Positions 17,801 to 26,031 of a stretch of 64,000 nt of DNA are shown one piece after another. A model generated the notes under the pieces. The model searched no databases and was not told the DNA's origin. It was given only the letters and a program-made list of their open reading frames with translations. Made by a program: the position numbers and the translations under genes. The DNA is from Sphingobacterium sp. (lineage in GTDB: Bacteria; Bacteroidota; Bacteroidia; Sphingobacteriales; Sphingobacteriaceae), in assembly GCA_031253985.1 (NCBI GenBank), contig JAIRVH010000028.1, positions 16,560 through 80,559 of the forward strand. The letters are read 5' to 3'. Position 1 is the first letter of the stretch, and every line of letters begins with the position of its first letter.

Positions 17801-18107
17801 TGATTGGCAGGCTTGGAGTCAAAATTATCCTTACCAGGCTAGAGTTACAGAATCTGAAAGTAAACTGTTTGCCAATGTATTTGATCGATCATTTGTAAAA
17901 CTGCGTCGGCTTTCGGTCGGTTACGATGTCAATAAAGTGTTTAAATTAAAACAGCTTACGGCACTAAATGCATCACTATTTGGCTATAATTTAGCCATGT
18001 GGAAGAAAGTACCTTATATCGATCCTGATTTTGGCGTTGGAAATGATGGAAACTTACAAGATCCTTCCACACGATATATTGGTTTTTCTCTAGATTTTAA
18101 GTTTTAA
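14886..18107 (+). CDS. SusC/RagA-family TonB-dependent outer-membrane transporter
   Basis: 1073 aa. After a signal peptide comes a carboxypeptidase-like beta-sandwich (IKGIVKDQDGKPIDGGTI, about 48-115), the TonB-box-like region (LDEVVVTAIGI), the plug (IGTALTGQVSGLIVNNPTG to GKNGAILITTK) and a 22-strand barrel ending in aromatic FSLDFKF. It takes up a large or complexed nutrient across the outer membrane together with the SusD-like lipoprotein encoded 12 bp downstream. No glycoside hydrolase is linked; the third gene is a phospholipase C, so phospholipid-derived or phosphorylated substrates are a reasonable guess. Confidence 0.95.
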   Translation: MKPIKLPQFRKTAQVTLAIALLNAAHVDSVWANPATETTKLEIKDQSTIKGIVKDQDGKPIDGGTIINETSKQSTRTEFNGKFNLKGQVGDQIRVSSLGYKTITITATDGDLMVILEKDDSKLDEVVVTAIGIKQQKKQIGYATQEVKLDVLKESKTMNIGTALTGQVSGLIVNNPTGIFQAPSFQLRGKTPLIVVDGIPVESDFYDMSSQNIENINVLKGTAASSLYGSRGKNGAILITTKSAKSDRLEFSVGTSNMFSAGFTVFPESQKEFGSGSNGKYEFWDGADGGISDGDMTWGPKLNSGIKVAQWNSPIRDKQTGEVIPWWGDVSGTKYNDKSRYERVPIDWVAHNNLEDFLGTGLITENNATLSYRSEKVSIFGTGKYAYQKGQVPNTKLSTGGLNLNTSYRFTPEVQLDLNLSYNKVKSPNYPRYGYGPKNHMYTILLWMGNDVNGQELKDHLYIPGQEGYRQANYNYAWYNNPYFAANELNQVYDQDILAGQTALTWRISPEFTVKGRAAARQKNLFQDMQSPKSYMNYGDSRNGDYKNWDSKQLNFDADVLATYIKQLSDNFGVTVNAGSSTFKRDYRELYQTTDGLVVPFVYNLGNTQGPVKATNTTTEKIIRSAYASVNLNVFKSTYLNFSGRNDWSSTLSKANQSFFYPSVSLSSVISDYFKLPAQIDFVKLYSSWASVSSDLDPYSIAATYKKDVTYGSTPSVTYPAGIINPDILPQQSISLEIGASMAFFKNRLSADVTYYNVVDKNQIIDLSISQASAFTSRKVNGNKYRTKGLEISLTGNIIKNDQFSWTSTVNWSRAIQRLEEIYNNQAKYGNLKKGDRADSYYGTVWEKSADGKVILNPNTGMPTKNPFPQYLGYFQPDWQFGFANQFKFKGFQVNLDFDGSIGGVMNSTTIEKMWWGGKHPSSVLYRQEQYDAGKPVFVPDGVIVTGGELTRDVNGNITSDTRTYTSNTKAVDWQAWSQNYPYQARVTESESKLFANVFDRSFVKLRRLSVGYDVNKVFKLKQLTALNASLFGYNLAMWKKVPYIDPDFGVGNDGNLQDPSTRYIGFSLDFKF

Positions 18108-18119
18108 TAAAGTAGTACG

Positions 18120-19613
18120 ATGAAATTATTTAATAAACATATATTTCTTGGATTATTTTCGCTTTCAATGATGACTTCTTGTCAGAAATTGACTGAAGTA
18201 AATGTTAATCCAAATGAAGCGACAACAACTCACCCGCAAGCTTTATTGACGAAGGTAGAATGGGATGCTTTTCGGACTTGGCACGGTACCTCACCACTAT
18301 ATGCCTTGAAAATGATTGTGCAAACGGATGGTGAAAATGCGAATCAAATTTATAATTGGCAAAGGGGAAGCTTTGAGCAATATGGTAATCTTCGCAATAT
18401 TACCAAGATGACCGAAGAAGCTGAACGTATTGGCGCTGAAAGTTATTTGGCATTAGCAAAATTTTTCCGTGCGTATTATTTTTATAATCTTACCTTAACG
18501 TTTGGTGATGTTCCCTATTCAGAAGCAGCAAAGGGTGAAAATTCGGCAATTTTTGCACCGAAATACGATACACAGAAAGACGTTTTGGTGGGTGTATTGA
18601 AGGAGCTTGAGGAAGCAAGTATTATTCTGAAGAAGAACAATAACACCATAAATGGGGATATTATTTATGGTGGAAATAGTGGCAATTGGAACAAACTAGT
18701 CAATTCATTTCGCCTAAAAGTATTATTGACGCTTTCGAAGAAAACGACTGATCTCCCATTTAATGCAGCGACAGAATTTTCGAAAATATTTACCAATGAG
18801 TCCCGGATCACTGATGTTAGCGGAGCTGAAGATGGACAGCTCGTCTTTTTGAATCAAGAAGGTAATCGATATCCAGAATTTAACTCAAGCGGTTATGGAT
18901 CGGGAATGTATATGGATTCAACTTTTATCCAACGGTTGCAGGATCTGAAAGATCCACGGTTATTTGCTGTCGCAACACAAACAAGACTAGGCAAAGAAGC
19001 GGGTAAAGCGATTAATGACTTTACGGCTTATGAAGGCGGAGATCCGATTGTTCCTTATGCACAGGTGAATGCAAAAGCCGTATTAGGTAAATTATCGAAA
19101 GTCCACGAACGATTTTATCAAGATCCTACAGCTGAGCCATTGGTCTTATTGGGCTGTTCGGAAATGCAGTTTATTTTGGCTGAAGCCATTTTGAAAGGTT
19201 GGATAACGGGCGATCTCAATGCAACGTATACCAAAGGAGTACAGGCATCGTTCAAATTTTATGAAAAGTATGCGAAAAATTTGGGAACTTATACAAATGA
19301 AGCACAAGCGGCCAAATATCTTGTACAAAACTCGGTAAGTCTTGACGGAGCTAGCTCAAATGAGCAAAAGCTAGAGCGTATCTTGATGCAGAAATACCTG
19401 CGCTCATTTCATCAGGGGGGATACTCGGCTTATTTTGATCATTTGCGCACGGGATATCCGAGTTTCCGTAAATCTGCGAATGTGAAAACAGCCTATCGCT
19501 GGATGTATCCTCAAGATGAGTACAATAATAATACTACGAATGTATCTGATGCGATCAAATCACAATTTGGTGGAAATGACAATATTAATTTACAGACTTG
19601 GTGGTTAAAATAA
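18120..19613 (+). CDS. SusD/RagB-family lipoprotein (SusD-like_2 type)
   Basis: 497 aa. Signal peptide with lipobox SMMTSC (Cys21) followed by QKLTEVNVNPNEATTTHPQALLTKVEWD, the start typical of the SusD-like_2 subgroup. The helical TPR-like scaffold runs through the rest. It caps the SusC barrel on the cell surface and binds the ligand. The TAA stop overlaps the ATG of the phospholipase gene (TAATG), so translation is coupled. Confidence 0.93.
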   Translation: MKLFNKHIFLGLFSLSMMTSCQKLTEVNVNPNEATTTHPQALLTKVEWDAFRTWHGTSPLYALKMIVQTDGENANQIYNWQRGSFEQYGNLRNITKMTEEAERIGAESYLALAKFFRAYYFYNLTLTFGDVPYSEAAKGENSAIFAPKYDTQKDVLVGVLKELEEASIILKKNNNTINGDIIYGGNSGNWNKLVNSFRLKVLLTLSKKTTDLPFNAATEFSKIFTNESRITDVSGAEDGQLVFLNQEGNRYPEFNSSGYGSGMYMDSTFIQRLQDLKDPRLFAVATQTRLGKEAGKAINDFTAYEGGDPIVPYAQVNAKAVLGKLSKVHERFYQDPTAEPLVLLGCSEMQFILAEAILKGWITGDLNATYTKGVQASFKFYEKYAKNLGTYTNEAQAAKYLVQNSVSLDGASSNEQKLERILMQKYLRSFHQGGYSAYFDHLRTGYPSFRKSANVKTAYRWMYPQDEYNNNTTNVSDAIKSQFGGNDNINLQTWWLK

Positions 19614-22075
19614 TGGATTCAAGAAGGGTATTCTTAAAAAAAGCAGCCATGCTGGCTGGGAGTACGGTAGCGATGAACTGGGTACCTGAATCGATACAAA
19701 AAGCCTTGGCGATTGAAGCTTCAAATGGATCAACTTTTTTGGATGCCGAACATGTTGTCTTTTTGATGCAGGAAAATAGATCGTTTGACCATTGTTTTGG
19801 AACTTTGAAGGGCGTACGTGGCTTTAACGATCCCCGCGCGATGAAATTGCCGAATGGTCTACCTGTATGGGTACAGGGAAATAAAGAAGGTGCATATTTT
19901 GCACCTTTCCATTTAGATATCGTCAATAGTAAATCGACTTGGATGGGGTCGCTTCCGCATGGCTGGCGTGATATGGTCGCGGCTCGTCATGACGGGAAAA
20001 TGGATAATTGGTTGGAAGCAAAGAGCTCTGGTAATTCAGAATATAAGCATTTGCCTTTAACAATGGGTTATTATAACCGTGCAGATATTCCTTTTTATTA
20101 TGCTTTTGCAGATGCATTTACGGTTTGTGACCAGCATTTTTGTTCTTCACTGACGGGAACGAGCGCTAATCGATCGTATTTTTGGACTGGTACAGTGCGC
20201 GAAGAACCCCGTAATCCCGAATCTGTTGCGCATGTAGACAACGGGCAAATCAACTACAAGGATGTCAAATGGAAAACCTATCCTGAACGACTGCAAAAAG
20301 CAGGGGTCTCGTGGAAAGTTTATCAAAATGAACTAAGTTTACCAGTAGGCTTTAAAGGAGAGGAGGAAGATTGGTTGGCCAATTTTACAGATAACAACCT
20401 GGAGTTTCACCAACAATATGGTGTAAGATATCATTTGGCACATTATCAGTGGATGAAAGAACGGGTAAATGAGTTGCATAAATTTTTGGAAACAAATCAA
20501 AAAGAAGAATTGCTGCACAAAGCCAAAGCTGAATTGGAGGATTTGAAAAGAGATGTCATTCATTATACTCCCGAAAACTTTGAAAAGCTACCCCAATTTG
20601 AAAAAGATATTCATCGTAATGCTTTTGTAACTAACTTGGGCGATCCTAAATTTCACAAACTTGAAAAGATAAATTATCGTGGGGAAAGTAAACATCAAGA
20701 AATAGAGGTTCCCGCGGGGGATATTTTCTATCAGTTTCGAAAAGATGTTGAAGATCGCCAATTACCTACGGTGTCATGGTTAGTGGCACCTTGTCGTTTC
20801 TCGGATCATCCGGGCTCACCTTGGTATGGGGCATGGTACGTATCCGAAGTCCTCGATATATTGACCAAAGACCCTGAGGTTTGGAAAGAGACGATTTTCA
20901 TCTTAACTTATGACGAAAATGATGGATATTTTGACCATATCGCTCCTTTTGTTCCGCCATTGAGCACGAACAAAGATCAGGGTGCCGTGTCAGAAATCGA
21001 CACTTCGGATGAATATGTTACGCTAGAACAGGAGCGAAAAAGGAAAAATAGTAATCATGTAAGTTTTGAAAGTCCTATTGGTTTGGGCTATCGAGTACCA
21101 ATGGTGATAGCCTCACCCTGGTCTAAGGGTGGTTGGGTCAATTCCGAAGTTTTTGACCACACCTCCTGTCTTCAATTTTTAGAACATTTTTTGGAGAAGA
21201 AAACGGGTAAGGTGGTACGGGAAGAAAACATCAGTCAATGGCGAAGAATGGTCTGTGGCGACTTAACAACTTCTTTTCGTCCTGTAGATAACATTGCCAA
21301 AACAAGGCTTAATCCGGTAGACAGAGACGGATATGTTGAACGTATATTCTCCGCTAGGAATAAAAAGCTCCCAACAGATTTTGTGAAAATCGATAGCCAA
21401 AAACAGGAGGAAATCAAATCGACAGGTCAGTATCATGCAGCTATGCAGATGCAAGAGCAGGGGTGGAAGGATGCCTGTGCTTTACCTTATGAATTGCAGT
21501 TAAAAGTGCGGCAAACATCAACTGCGTTTTCCATCGCTTCAACTTTGGAAAGGAGGCTCAATACCGCTAAAGCGGGATCGGGTTTGCCTTATCAGGTTAT
21601 TTCCTACTTGGCTTATGATGGACATCCGGTGGGTAAAGTTTGGAATTTTACGGTACGGGAAGGGGATCAATTAACGTATGACTGGGAATTTGATAAAATT
21701 GCAGGAGAGTACATATCATTTGCATTGCATGGCCCTAATGGGTTTTATCGCGCGATCGAAGCCGCAAAGTCACATCTTCCTACAATTGATGTGTATACAA
21801 AAGTTGTCGCTGGAAAGCCTATTCTTTGTGTACAATCCGTGTCGCTAATTTTGGATTTACTTCTTAGGGACTGTTCCTATAATCTTTTCGATGCGAAGGC
21901 AATGCGCAGTGATGAACCTGCTTTGGTTGAAATTGATTGCAGCAAAAGTGAAGGTTGGTATGATATTGAAATAACGAGTTCAGAAGATCATGCGGTCAAA
22001 TTCCGCTATGCTGGACATATAGAGACGGGTAAATCAAGTAAGACGGATCCGTTGATGGGTAAAGTAAAATTATAG
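19613..22075 (+). CDS. Phosphocholine-specific phospholipase C
   Basis: 820 aa when started at the ATG overlapping the SusD stop (MDSRRVFLKKAAML). This start gives a twin-arginine signal (RR at 4-5), consistent with Tat export. The catalytic phosphoesterase domain (about 40-550) has the typical VVFLMQENRSFDHCFGTLKGVRGFND, DQHFCSSLTGTSANRSYFWTG and TYDENDGYFDHI motifs. Two C-terminal DUF756 repeats (about 620-710 and 715-800) match the family architecture. It hydrolyses phosphatidylcholine or sphingomyelin to a diglyceride and phosphocholine. Co-transcription with a SusC/SusD pair is the notable point. Confidence 0.94.
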   Translation: MDSRRVFLKKAAMLAGSTVAMNWVPESIQKALAIEASNGSTFLDAEHVVFLMQENRSFDHCFGTLKGVRGFNDPRAMKLPNGLPVWVQGNKEGAYFAPFHLDIVNSKSTWMGSLPHGWRDMVAARHDGKMDNWLEAKSSGNSEYKHLPLTMGYYNRADIPFYYAFADAFTVCDQHFCSSLTGTSANRSYFWTGTVREEPRNPESVAHVDNGQINYKDVKWKTYPERLQKAGVSWKVYQNELSLPVGFKGEEEDWLANFTDNNLEFHQQYGVRYHLAHYQWMKERVNELHKFLETNQKEELLHKAKAELEDLKRDVIHYTPENFEKLPQFEKDIHRNAFVTNLGDPKFHKLEKINYRGESKHQEIEVPAGDIFYQFRKDVEDRQLPTVSWLVAPCRFSDHPGSPWYGAWYVSEVLDILTKDPEVWKETIFILTYDENDGYFDHIAPFVPPLSTNKDQGAVSEIDTSDEYVTLEQERKRKNSNHVSFESPIGLGYRVPMVIASPWSKGGWVNSEVFDHTSCLQFLEHFLEKKTGKVVREENISQWRRMVCGDLTTSFRPVDNIAKTRLNPVDRDGYVERIFSARNKKLPTDFVKIDSQKQEEIKSTGQYHAAMQMQEQGWKDACALPYELQLKVRQTSTAFSIASTLERRLNTAKAGSGLPYQVISYLAYDGHPVGKVWNFTVREGDQLTYDWEFDKIAGEYISFALHGPNGFYRAIEAAKSHLPTIDVYTKVVAGKPILCVQSVSLILDLLLRDCSYNLFDAKAMRSDEPALVEIDCSKSEGWYDIEITSSEDHAVKFRYAGHIETGKSSKTDPLMGKVKL

Positions 22076-22096
22076 CTGAATCAATTTATGATTAGG

Positions 22097-22145
22097 GCGA
22101 AAGCGCTGTTTCACGATCGATGAATACAGCGCTTTTGCTTTTGGA
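22097..22145 (+). terminator. Terminator after the phospholipase operon
   Basis: GCGAAAGCGCTGT (22097-22109) pairs with ACAGCGCTTTTGC (22126-22138), 13 bp with one G-T wobble, followed by TTTTGG. Confidence 0.75.
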
Positions 22146-22268
22146 AAATAGAGTAATATTCTTTTTGTGTAGATTTTGGTAAAAATGGGATTTGTGTCTC
22201 TTGTGTCAAAACGTTATTTTTATGGTTTGGATCGTAGCGCACGAAACGGGCTACACATCATAACGAAT

Positions 22269-22985
22269 ATGGAGGAGCAAAAAATTATTTTGGTAGAGGA
22301 CGAACAGGATGTTGCTGATCTGATCGTGCAAGGCTTGAGCGAGGATGGCTATAGGGTCATTCATCTGGGGCGTTCGGAAGGTTTGGAACAGCTTTTGGCG
22401 AAGCAAGATATCTCCCTTGTATTACTGGACATTCTTTTGCCGGGAACGAATGGCCTGGATATCTGTAAGCAGATTCGGCAATGGGGCTATACAGATTTAC
22501 CTGTTATGATGTTGACCGCACTTGGAACCCCGGAGAATGTGGTGCTCGGACTCGATAATGGTGCTGATGATTATCTTTCCAAACCCTTTAAGCTTATTGA
22601 ACTGAAAGCTCGGATACGTTCATTGATCCGCAGGCAGCAATCCATTGTACAGGCTACCCAACGCGAGTTACAACCATCAAAAGATATCTTTAGTTACGGT
22701 TTTCTAAGTATAGATGATTATAAAAAAGTGGCCTATTGTGAAGGGCAGGAACTCAATTTGACAAGTACAGAGTATCGTTTGCTTTTGTTGTTTATTCAGA
22801 GCCCCAAAAAGGTATTTGAGCGAACAGAGCTTTTGGATAAAATATGGGGGATAAATTTCGATATCGGATCAAATGTTGTCGATGTTTATGTGAATTATTT
22901 GAGAAAAAAGATTGAAAAAGTAACGAGTAAGAAAGCGATCCATACGGTTATAGGTATGGGATATGTTTTAAAGATTGAAGACTGA
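22269..22985 (+). CDS. OmpR-family response regulator
   Basis: 238 aa starting at MEEQKIILVEDEQDV; the longer frame to 22176 adds 31 residues without receiver character. The receiver domain has the acidic pair Glu10/Asp11, the phosphoacceptor Asp54 and Lys105. The C-terminal winged helix (about 145-238) has LTSTEYRLLLLFIQSPKKVF and NVVDVYVNYLRKKI. It is followed 10 bp later by its histidine kinase. OmpR-type proteins bind tandem half-sites about 11 bp apart, which matches the arrays at 24349, 28815 and 63873; it is therefore the first candidate to bind them. Confidence 0.93.
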   Translation: MEEQKIILVEDEQDVADLIVQGLSEDGYRVIHLGRSEGLEQLLAKQDISLVLLDILLPGTNGLDICKQIRQWGYTDLPVMMLTALGTPENVVLGLDNGADDYLSKPFKLIELKARIRSLIRRQQSIVQATQRELQPSKDIFSYGFLSIDDYKKVAYCEGQELNLTSTEYRLLLLFIQSPKKVFERTELLDKIWGINFDIGSNVVDVYVNYLRKKIEKVTSKKAIHTVIGMGYVLKIED

Positions 22986-22995
22986 ATAGTTAAAA

Positions 22996-24354
22996 ATGCA
23001 TAATTATAACCGAAAGCTTATTTATCTCATAGCGATTCTCGTTGTCTATGTGAGTTGTTTTGTAGGATTTATCTTTTATTCCATAACGAATTTTGCGTTT
23101 ACAGATTTCTATAAACGTTTGGATCTGCGAAGAAATATAGCCGCTGAAAAATTTTTAAATAGCAAATCTGCAAACCAAACTGATCAATGGAGCCTTGATT
23201 TTATTGAGAATCTCAATAATCAGCATGAGTTTTTAGTGGAGTTTGATAGCAGAGGCACCATTTTAAGAAGTCAGGGGTTTCACCACGAGCTATGGGATAA
23301 AATCGATAGAAAAGGAAGTTCCAATTTCAAGTCGGGCAATCAATTTTATTCGACTAAATATTTCTCCCAAAATGGTCGCCACTATATTGTTGGCGCCTCT
23401 GCTGAAAATTACTTTTATACACATCATTTGGCCTATCTTCGGAATCTGCTTATTATCAGTCTGATTTTGGGAATCCTTTTTATTTTTGTGGTTTCGGTTT
23501 TTATGAAACGCTCATTCTTAAAACCGATATTAACCATGATGAAGGAAGTTCAGGAAATCGGTTCGGAAAATCTTTATAAGCGATTGGATGAGGATAAATA
23601 TAAAGGGGAGCTGCATGCATTGGCACTGACATTTAACCGCATGCTTACACGTTTAGAAACTTCTTTTGAGACACAGAAGAACTTTATCAGCAATGCTTCA
23701 CATGAATTAAATACACCTTTAACCTCCATTATCGGGCAAGCTGACCTGGCGCTGTCCAAAGAACGCAGCACCGAAGAGTATCAGCGAACATTATTTAAGA
23801 TTATCGAATCTGCCGAGCATCTGGAGAAAAAAACGAAAGCCCTTTTACTTCTTGCGCGCACCGGTTTTGTTAATAATGCGACTGCATTTAATCCTGTTCG
23901 TATCGACCAGATCGTCATGGATGCCGAGTTGACTGTCAAGGCTATCAATGACAAATTTAAGATTGTTACTGACTTTAGCCTGCTGCCAGACGATAGCATG
24001 CGCCTCAAAGTGAATGGGAATGCGGTTTTGCTTCAACTTGCACTATCCAATATTATTAGCAATGCCTGTAAATATTCTCCCGATAGAACTGCCTATATCG
24101 CTTTGGGAGCATTGGACAATAAAGTATTTATTCTCATAAAGGACAAGGGGATTGGAATTCCCTCCCGGGAATTGGATCATATTTATGATCCTTATTTTAG
24201 AGCCTCCAACACAAGTGGAATTGATGGTTATGGTATCGGTCTCCCGTTGGCTAGAAATATTATTAAGCTTCATGGTGGAACGTTAAAGGTCAACTCTGTT
24301 GTTGGGGAAGGTACAACTGTAGAAATTGAATTGCCCACTTATCTACGATTTTAA
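22996..24354 (+). CDS. Membrane-bound sensor histidine kinase
   Basis: 452 aa. Transmembrane helices at about 9-31 and 148-170 frame a periplasmic sensor of about 115 residues. A HAMP linker is followed by HisKA with phosphoacceptor His236 (NASHELNTPLTS) and HATPase_c with N box NIISNACKYS, G1 DKGIGIP and G2 GYGIGLPLA. It phosphorylates the adjacent response regulator. The stimulus is unknown. The first operator half-site of the next unit overlaps its stop codon. Confidence 0.93.
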   Translation: MHNYNRKLIYLIAILVVYVSCFVGFIFYSITNFAFTDFYKRLDLRRNIAAEKFLNSKSANQTDQWSLDFIENLNNQHEFLVEFDSRGTILRSQGFHHELWDKIDRKGSSNFKSGNQFYSTKYFSQNGRHYIVGASAENYFYTHHLAYLRNLLIISLILGILFIFVVSVFMKRSFLKPILTMMKEVQEIGSENLYKRLDEDKYKGELHALALTFNRMLTRLETSFETQKNFISNASHELNTPLTSIIGQADLALSKERSTEEYQRTLFKIIESAEHLEKKTKALLLLARTGFVNNATAFNPVRIDQIVMDAELTVKAINDKFKIVTDFSLLPDDSMRLKVNGNAVLLQLALSNIISNACKYSPDRTAYIALGALDNKVFILIKDKGIGIPSRELDHIYDPYFRASNTSGIDGYGIGLPLARNIIKLHGGTLKVNSVVGEGTTVEIELPTYLRF

Positions 24355-24466
24355 TGCAGTTTTAATTTTGATCGTACTTCTAATCTCATTTTAATACTGT
24401 TGCTCGCTTTCTAATGGAAAGCTAATTTTAGATTCATTCCGTTGCCATATGTGCGTTTTAACTTTG
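24349..24466 (+). promoter_or_regulatory. Six-half-site operator array and promoter, copy 1
   Basis: Half-sites: TTTTAAT 24349, TTTTAAT 24360, TTCTAAT 24378, TTTTAAT 24389, TTCTAAT 24409, AGCTAAT 24420 (first bases). Successive intervals are 11, 18, 11, 20 and 11. The last is 22 bp from TTG 24442-24444, and a -7 element TAACTTTG lies at 24459-24466. Spacing and promoter distance are exactly repeated upstream of the paralogous gene at 28950. Tandem half-sites one helical turn apart are typical of OmpR-family binding. Confidence 0.75.
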
Positions 24467-24478
24467 CTAAAAAAAAGC

Positions 24479-24964
24479 ATGGCTAAAACAACACGCATAT
24501 TAATCCCTAGCGATTTTACCCTTGAGTCGCTCGATTTTGTAAGTCAAAGTATCGACGAGTCTACTGCAGATCAGATTGATATAATCCTTGTGTACGGCAA
24601 TCGAAACAGTACTTCTGCGAGTGAATTGTTGGGGATTGGATTGGAAGATCAGCTGGATGTACTCCAATCGGCATCTTTTCTAAAGGCTTGCAGCACTATG
24701 TATCAACGTTATCAAACCCGGAAGCTCAGTATTTTTGCAGATATTTTGGGTACTGATAACGGTCATTATTTGCAGCACTATCTCAAAGGACAGTCCGTCG
24801 ACGAAATCATCATACCGAGCGGTTATAACTACAAAAAGAAGACACGGAACTTTTTTAATGTAGCCGATGCACTGCGCAATGTACAGCATCAGATCCGTCC
24901 TACCATTTCATTTAAGGAGCAGCGGCATAATAGAAAAAGTGAAGTCTTACTTGCCGTAGGATAG
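24479..24964 (+). CDS. USP-like small cytosolic protein, copy A
   Basis: 161 aa. The start at 24479 is chosen because the promoter -7 box ends at 24466, and MAKTTRILIPSDF matches the start of its paralogue at 28950. The opening RILIPSDFTLESLDFV resembles the first strand and helix of universal-stress-protein folds, but the ATP-binding GxxG signature is not obvious. The two copies share about half of their residues, including VYGN, STS.SELLGI.LEDQL, FLKAC and YLQHYL. First gene of the unit that also encodes an exporter. The function is unknown; a stress-sensing or adaptor role is a guess. Confidence 0.7.
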   Translation: MAKTTRILIPSDFTLESLDFVSQSIDESTADQIDIILVYGNRNSTSASELLGIGLEDQLDVLQSASFLKACSTMYQRYQTRKLSIFADILGTDNGHYLQHYLKGQSVDEIIIPSGYNYKKKTRNFFNVADALRNVQHQIRPTISFKEQRHNRKSEVLLAVG

Positions 24965-25029
24965 GGCAGTATTATCCATATTGTTTTAGCTGAAAATCAT
25001 CACTTTTAAATTAACATCTATTTATTTTT

Positions 25030-26031
25030 ATGGGACACATTCAAGGCGGGCCATCGCCCTTGCAGCGTCTGGCAAGCCTATTACATACCGAGCGGAAAAC
25101 GATCAATTATATCTTTATTTATGCTATCGTGATCGGTATTTTTAGTTTGACTATTCCAATTGGAATAACAGCTATTTTTAATTTTCTGAGCAATGGGGCA
25201 ATGTATAGCTCTACCTATATCTTAATCGCTTTTGTTTTATTTGGCGTGGTTGTGGCTGGTACGCTATTGATCGGACAAATGACCTTAGTAGAGTATTTGG
25301 AACAGAAAATCTTTCTAAAATCAGCAATTGAATTTTCTTATCGTCTTCCAAGAATTAAACCTAAAGAGTTACGTGGCAAAAACCTGGTAGAATTGGTCAA
25401 CCGATTTTTTGATGTCATCATAATTCAAAAAGGAATTATAAAGCTTTTGATAGACATTATCGCGGCTGTGATGACAATATTCTTTAGCGTGGTTTTATTA
25501 TCTTTTTATCATCCCGCATTTTTAGCCTTTGGTTTGATTGTAATCCTCTCTGTAATTGCCATCCTGCTCCTATACTATAAAAGAGGGTTGAGAACGAGTA
25601 TTGAAGAGTCTGAATACAAATATGAGACCGTAGCCTATTTGGAAACTGTAGCCGGACAAATCGACCGTTATCGTGGTGACGAGGTTAAAATGAAAGAGGT
25701 GACAAATACAGCTGATTATATTGTCAGTAAATATTTGGGGGCGAGGAACGATCATTTTAAAGTTTTGAAACGTTTTTTTATAGGTTCGGTTATGCTTCGT
25801 ACACTGTTATTTGGAGCAATGCTTTTGCTGGGATCTTATTTTGTGGTGGAGCGGCAAATGACTTTTGGTCAATTTGTGGCAGCCGAGGTTGTGATCGTTC
25901 AAATAGGTTATGCAATTGAAAAACTAATGACAAATTTAAATACGATTTTTGATATGTTGACTGGGGTTGTCAAATTGGCGGCAGTAACGGATCTTGCGTT
26001 GGAGGAGGACGCTGCGATTTATGTTGATTAA
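25030..26031 (+). CDS. ABC exporter transmembrane protein lacking the ATPase domain
   Basis: 333 aa with five to six hydrophobic helices and the intracellular coupling-helix stretch of type I exporters (YKYETVAYLETVAGQIDRYRGDEVKMKEV; later FGQFVAAEVVIVQIGYAIEKLMTNL). It corresponds to the membrane half of HlyB/LapB-type transporters. It stops where the nucleotide-binding domain would begin: no Walker A, signature or Walker B exists here or in the next genes. The stop overlaps the start of the HlyD gene by 11 bp, so this is the native end rather than a visible disruption. It needs an ATPase from elsewhere, or works without one. Confidence 0.8.
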   Translation: MGHIQGGPSPLQRLASLLHTERKTINYIFIYAIVIGIFSLTIPIGITAIFNFLSNGAMYSSTYILIAFVLFGVVVAGTLLIGQMTLVEYLEQKIFLKSAIEFSYRLPRIKPKELRGKNLVELVNRFFDVIIIQKGIIKLLIDIIAAVMTIFFSVVLLSFYHPAFLAFGLIVILSVIAILLLYYKRGLRTSIEESEYKYETVAYLETVAGQIDRYRGDEVKMKEVTNTADYIVSKYLGARNDHFKVLKRFFIGSVMLRTLLFGAMLLLGSYFVVERQMTFGQFVAAEVVIVQIGYAIEKLMTNLNTIFDMLTGVVKLAAVTDLALEEDAAIYVD

